The position numbers and the translations under genes are program-made. Below are positions 62,198 through 64,000 of a DNA stretch of 64,000 bases, in pieces. Below the pieces are notes generated by a model. The model saw nothing but the letters and a program-made list of their open reading frames with translations, did no database searches and was not told the DNA's origin. Origin of the DNA: Marsupella aquatica (taxonomy: Eukaryota; Marchantiophyta); NCBI GenBank assembly GCA_973895155.1, contig OZ316891.1:9858001-9922000 (forward strand). Reading direction: 5' to 3'. Numbering within the stretch: the stretch's first letter is position 1; each line of letters begins with the position of its first letter.

Positions 62198-62522
62198 TAA
62201 ATCTATTGAGATCTAATGGTCGAAAATTAATCTAACAGCATTAGATAAAGAATACGGTGAGACTCTTCTCTTTCACACAAGACGACTTTCCCCACCCTGC
62301 CGAAAAACCGGAAAACCTTAGAAAATGACCCTAACATAGAACCTTCCTACAGAGTTTGCATAAATCTATTGAGATCTAATGGTCGAAAATTAATCTAATA
62401 GCATTAGATAAAGAATATGTTGAGACTCTTCTCTTTCACACAAGACGACTTTCCCCACCCTGCCGAACAACCGGAAAACCTTAGAAAATGACCCTAACAT
62501 AGAACCTTCCTACAGAGTTTGC
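62198..62522. repeat. 163-bp tandem duplication, nearly identical copies
   Basis: Copies start with TAAATCTATTGAGATCTAAT at 62198 and 62361 and both end CTTCCTACAGAGTTTGCA. Only a few base differences are visible, so this is a recent event or a possible assembly duplication. Confidence 0.93.
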
Positions 62523-62641
62523 AGTCATTTAGTGCAGCCCTATGTGCATTTACGAAAAGTGCAAAAATGGTCAAGTGAAAAAGTGAGAAACGGGCCGCCA
62601 TGAAATTGAAACTAGCCAGGGTTCACTCTCGTGAGCTGACT

Positions 62642-62680
62642 GTACAGTACTGTACCTTGGAGAAGCGCAGGTACAGTACC
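62642..62680. promoter_or_regulatory. Cluster of GTAC motifs upstream of IGPS
   Basis: A 14-bp palindrome GTACAGTACTGTAC (62642-62655) and GTACAGTACC (62671-62680) place five GTAC cores in 39 bp, about 260-300 bp before the IGPS start. GTAC is the core bound by SBP-box (SPL) factors, including copper-response regulators in algae and plants. Binding here is an inference. Confidence 0.4.
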
Positions 62681-62774
62681 TTGGCGTTGATAAAAGGTGC
62701 GTCGGCACCGGCTCTTTCACGAACTCTTGGGTTTTCCCTCCCCCGGAGGAGCGGCGACGCCCATCCTCGTCAGC

Positions 62775-62858
62775 CCCTCCCCTGTTCCTCTCCCCTCTGT
62801 TCCTCTCCTCTCCTCTCCTCTCGTCACCGTTCTCTCTCTCTCTCTCCCTCTCCCTCCC
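62775..62858. promoter_or_regulatory. CT-rich tract, probable promoter or 5' leader of IGPS
   Basis: Pyrimidine-rich sequence with CTCTCCTCTC and CTCTCTCTCT runs ending about 80 bp before the start codon. Such tracts are common around plant core promoters and 5' UTRs and can bind GAGA-type (BPC) factors. It also creates a long low-complexity open frame that is not coding. Confidence 0.5.
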
Positions 62859-62937
62859 GCTGTGTCTCTCGATATATCTACTCGCTGAGCGGTGGGTTCT
62901 GCGGTTCTTCGCGTTGTTTTGCTCCATCCTTCGATTC

Positions 62938-63956
62938 ATGGCCGGAACGGTGTGCGGCCAGCGCGGCTGGCTCGGCGCTGCTGCTGCAGCAGCTTCTCCG
63001 CCAAAGCTCCTCTGCAGGAATTCACCCGCTGTTCGTGGTGCTGGTGCTGGTGCCGCCGCAAGAATATTTCACCAAAAGCTTGTGCTCTCTCTTCCTGAAC
63101 GCCGCGGCGAATTCTCCTCCCGCCCCAATGCGGGAAGAATGTTTGCGGTCACGTTCAGCGCGTCACCACCGCAAGTATGGCAATTCTTCGTTTTTTTCCG
63201 CTCCCTGGCTGCGTTTTATTTGGCGTTGTGATTTCGCTCGACGGATTCGTGCTTGCGTGAGTGCCGTCGGTGTGTGCGTGCATTGGGGCGTGCTTTTGGA
63301 GTCCCGAACGAGTCGGGGGAGGATGTTGGTGGATTGAGTGCGTGCAGAGTTTTTCTCGGGTGCCAATTTTGCCTCGGCATTCGTGCCGAAAGGGTTTAGC
63401 AATTCCTTGCCGCTCGCGCTTGCTACGGCTTTCGGAATTTACTGCTCGGCGAATGCGATAGCTCACTCCAATTTGAAGTGAAATTTGTTTGGGGTTGGTT
63501 TCCGGAAAGTGTTTGTTCTCTGTTGGGGGCATCGTCTTGCGGGGCATTTGTTTGCATCTCTTACCAGCAGTCCAGCCCGATTGTTTCGTCTGAATTTTGA
63601 GGAATCGTGAATGAGATGTGAATTCTGAATTTTTCCCACTACTCGTGTGGCAACGACAGGAACCTACTACTGACGGCTATGACGTCGGAGAGGCATTGGA
63701 GGGAGCCCCATCCTACGGCACCGTCTTCAACCCGGAAAGTAATTTTCCTGAGGCGCCGCCGGAGTGGAAAGAGAAGGAGGCAGCTCGGATTGCCGAGATG
63801 ATTGAAAAGGAGGGGATTTCGATCCGGCGGCGTCCGGCGACCGGACCTCAGCTGCACAATTGCGGCACTTTCCAATTCAAGCTCCAGAATGAGGGCAACA
63901 CTCCCCGGAACATTCTGGAGGAGATCATTTGGAGCAAGGATGCCGAAGTTTCGGCG
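62938..63956 (+). CDS. IGPS: Indole-3-glycerol-phosphate synthase, plastid, 3' partial
   Basis: Fourth step of tryptophan synthesis: ring closure of carboxyphenylaminodeoxyribulose phosphate to indole-3-glycerol phosphate, in the plastid stroma. Two exons are visible: 62938-63174 (79 residues) and 63660-63956 (99 residues), joined in phase 0; the gene continues past the right edge at donor 63957. Exon 1 is rich in Ala, Ser and Arg with few acidic residues, as in a chloroplast transit peptide. Exon 2 ends with the conserved plant IGPS start region: ISIRRRPATGPQLH, FKLQNEGNTPRN and ILEEIIWSKDAEV. The TIM-barrel with the catalytic residues lies outside the window. The ATG at 62938 was chosen because it opens the exon that splices in phase to the conserved part. 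Confidence 0.92.
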
Positions 63957-64000
63957 GTAAGTGTTCTCTTTCGCCGAGTATTCGAGGCTTTTTTAACTTG

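Larger units (their letters stand above)
60706..62600. other. Spacer between AAH and IGPS, tandem repeats
   Basis: It begins with the AAH 3' UTR. No exon is recognised. Two tandem arrays and a dispersed repeat (listed separately) fill much of it, with GTAC-containing repeats (AGGTACAGT) near 61785-61815. Confidence 0.55.

Noticed and set aside
62600-63337. 245-codon open frame overlapping the IGPS start
   Set aside because: It lies in a different frame from the conserved IGPS exons, begins in promoter sequence and owes its length to CT-rich and GC-rich composition.

Overview
The window is nuclear DNA of a land plant. The genes are split into many short exons with GT-AG introns and encode plant-specific families: a LysM receptor kinase, an extra-large G protein (XLG), a CBL calcium sensor, chloroplast SufE1, plant-type allantoate amidohydrolase, and plastid indole-3-glycerol-phosphate synthase. 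A decayed PPR gene resembles the expanded bryophyte PPR families, and a small nested gene looks faintly axonemal. I therefore suspect a seed-free plant, probably a bryophyte, but this is an inference and the species is not identifiable from the sequence.

Layout: 1-8019 (+) LysM receptor kinase of the Arabidopsis LYK3 (At1g51940) type, cut at its 5' end; 10504-17336 (-) XLG, convergent with it; 17337-29272 gene-poor, with a three-copy tandem repeat and a PPR pseudogene; 29273-32960 (+) DeSI/PPPDE peptidase; 36959-38831 (+) SufE1 (SufE-BolA fusion); 38832-45245 AT-rich and repeat-derived, with a candidate MITE; 45246-48324 (+) CBL2/3-like sensor; 48325-53200 repeats and foldback sequences; 54020-60705 (+) allantoate amidohydrolase, with a single-exon gene nested antisense in its last intron (59562-59966); 60706-62600 tandem repeats; 62938 to the right edge (+) 5' part of the IGPS gene.

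Exons were assembled by following family homology and requiring splice phases to match. Every gene model closes in phase except the N terminus of the allantoate amidohydrolase. That region is disturbed by a chain of local tandem duplications, one of which copies a splice donor.

Themes: three genes belong to perception and signalling (LysM receptor kinase, XLG, CBL). The receptor kinase and the XLG are direct convergent neighbours, which is notable because XLG2 is linked to LysM-receptor signalling in Arabidopsis. Two genes act in nitrogen or amino-acid metabolism (ureide breakdown in the ER, tryptophan synthesis in the plastid), and one in plastid or mitochondrial iron-sulphur assembly. They look like an ordinary mosaic of housekeeping and signalling genes separated by repeat-rich spacers, not an operon-like cluster. 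The items that most deserve a second look are the rearranged 5' end of the allantoate amidohydrolase, the nested antisense gene, the foldback cluster at 49.8-51.2 kb and the TTAA-flanked MITE candidate.
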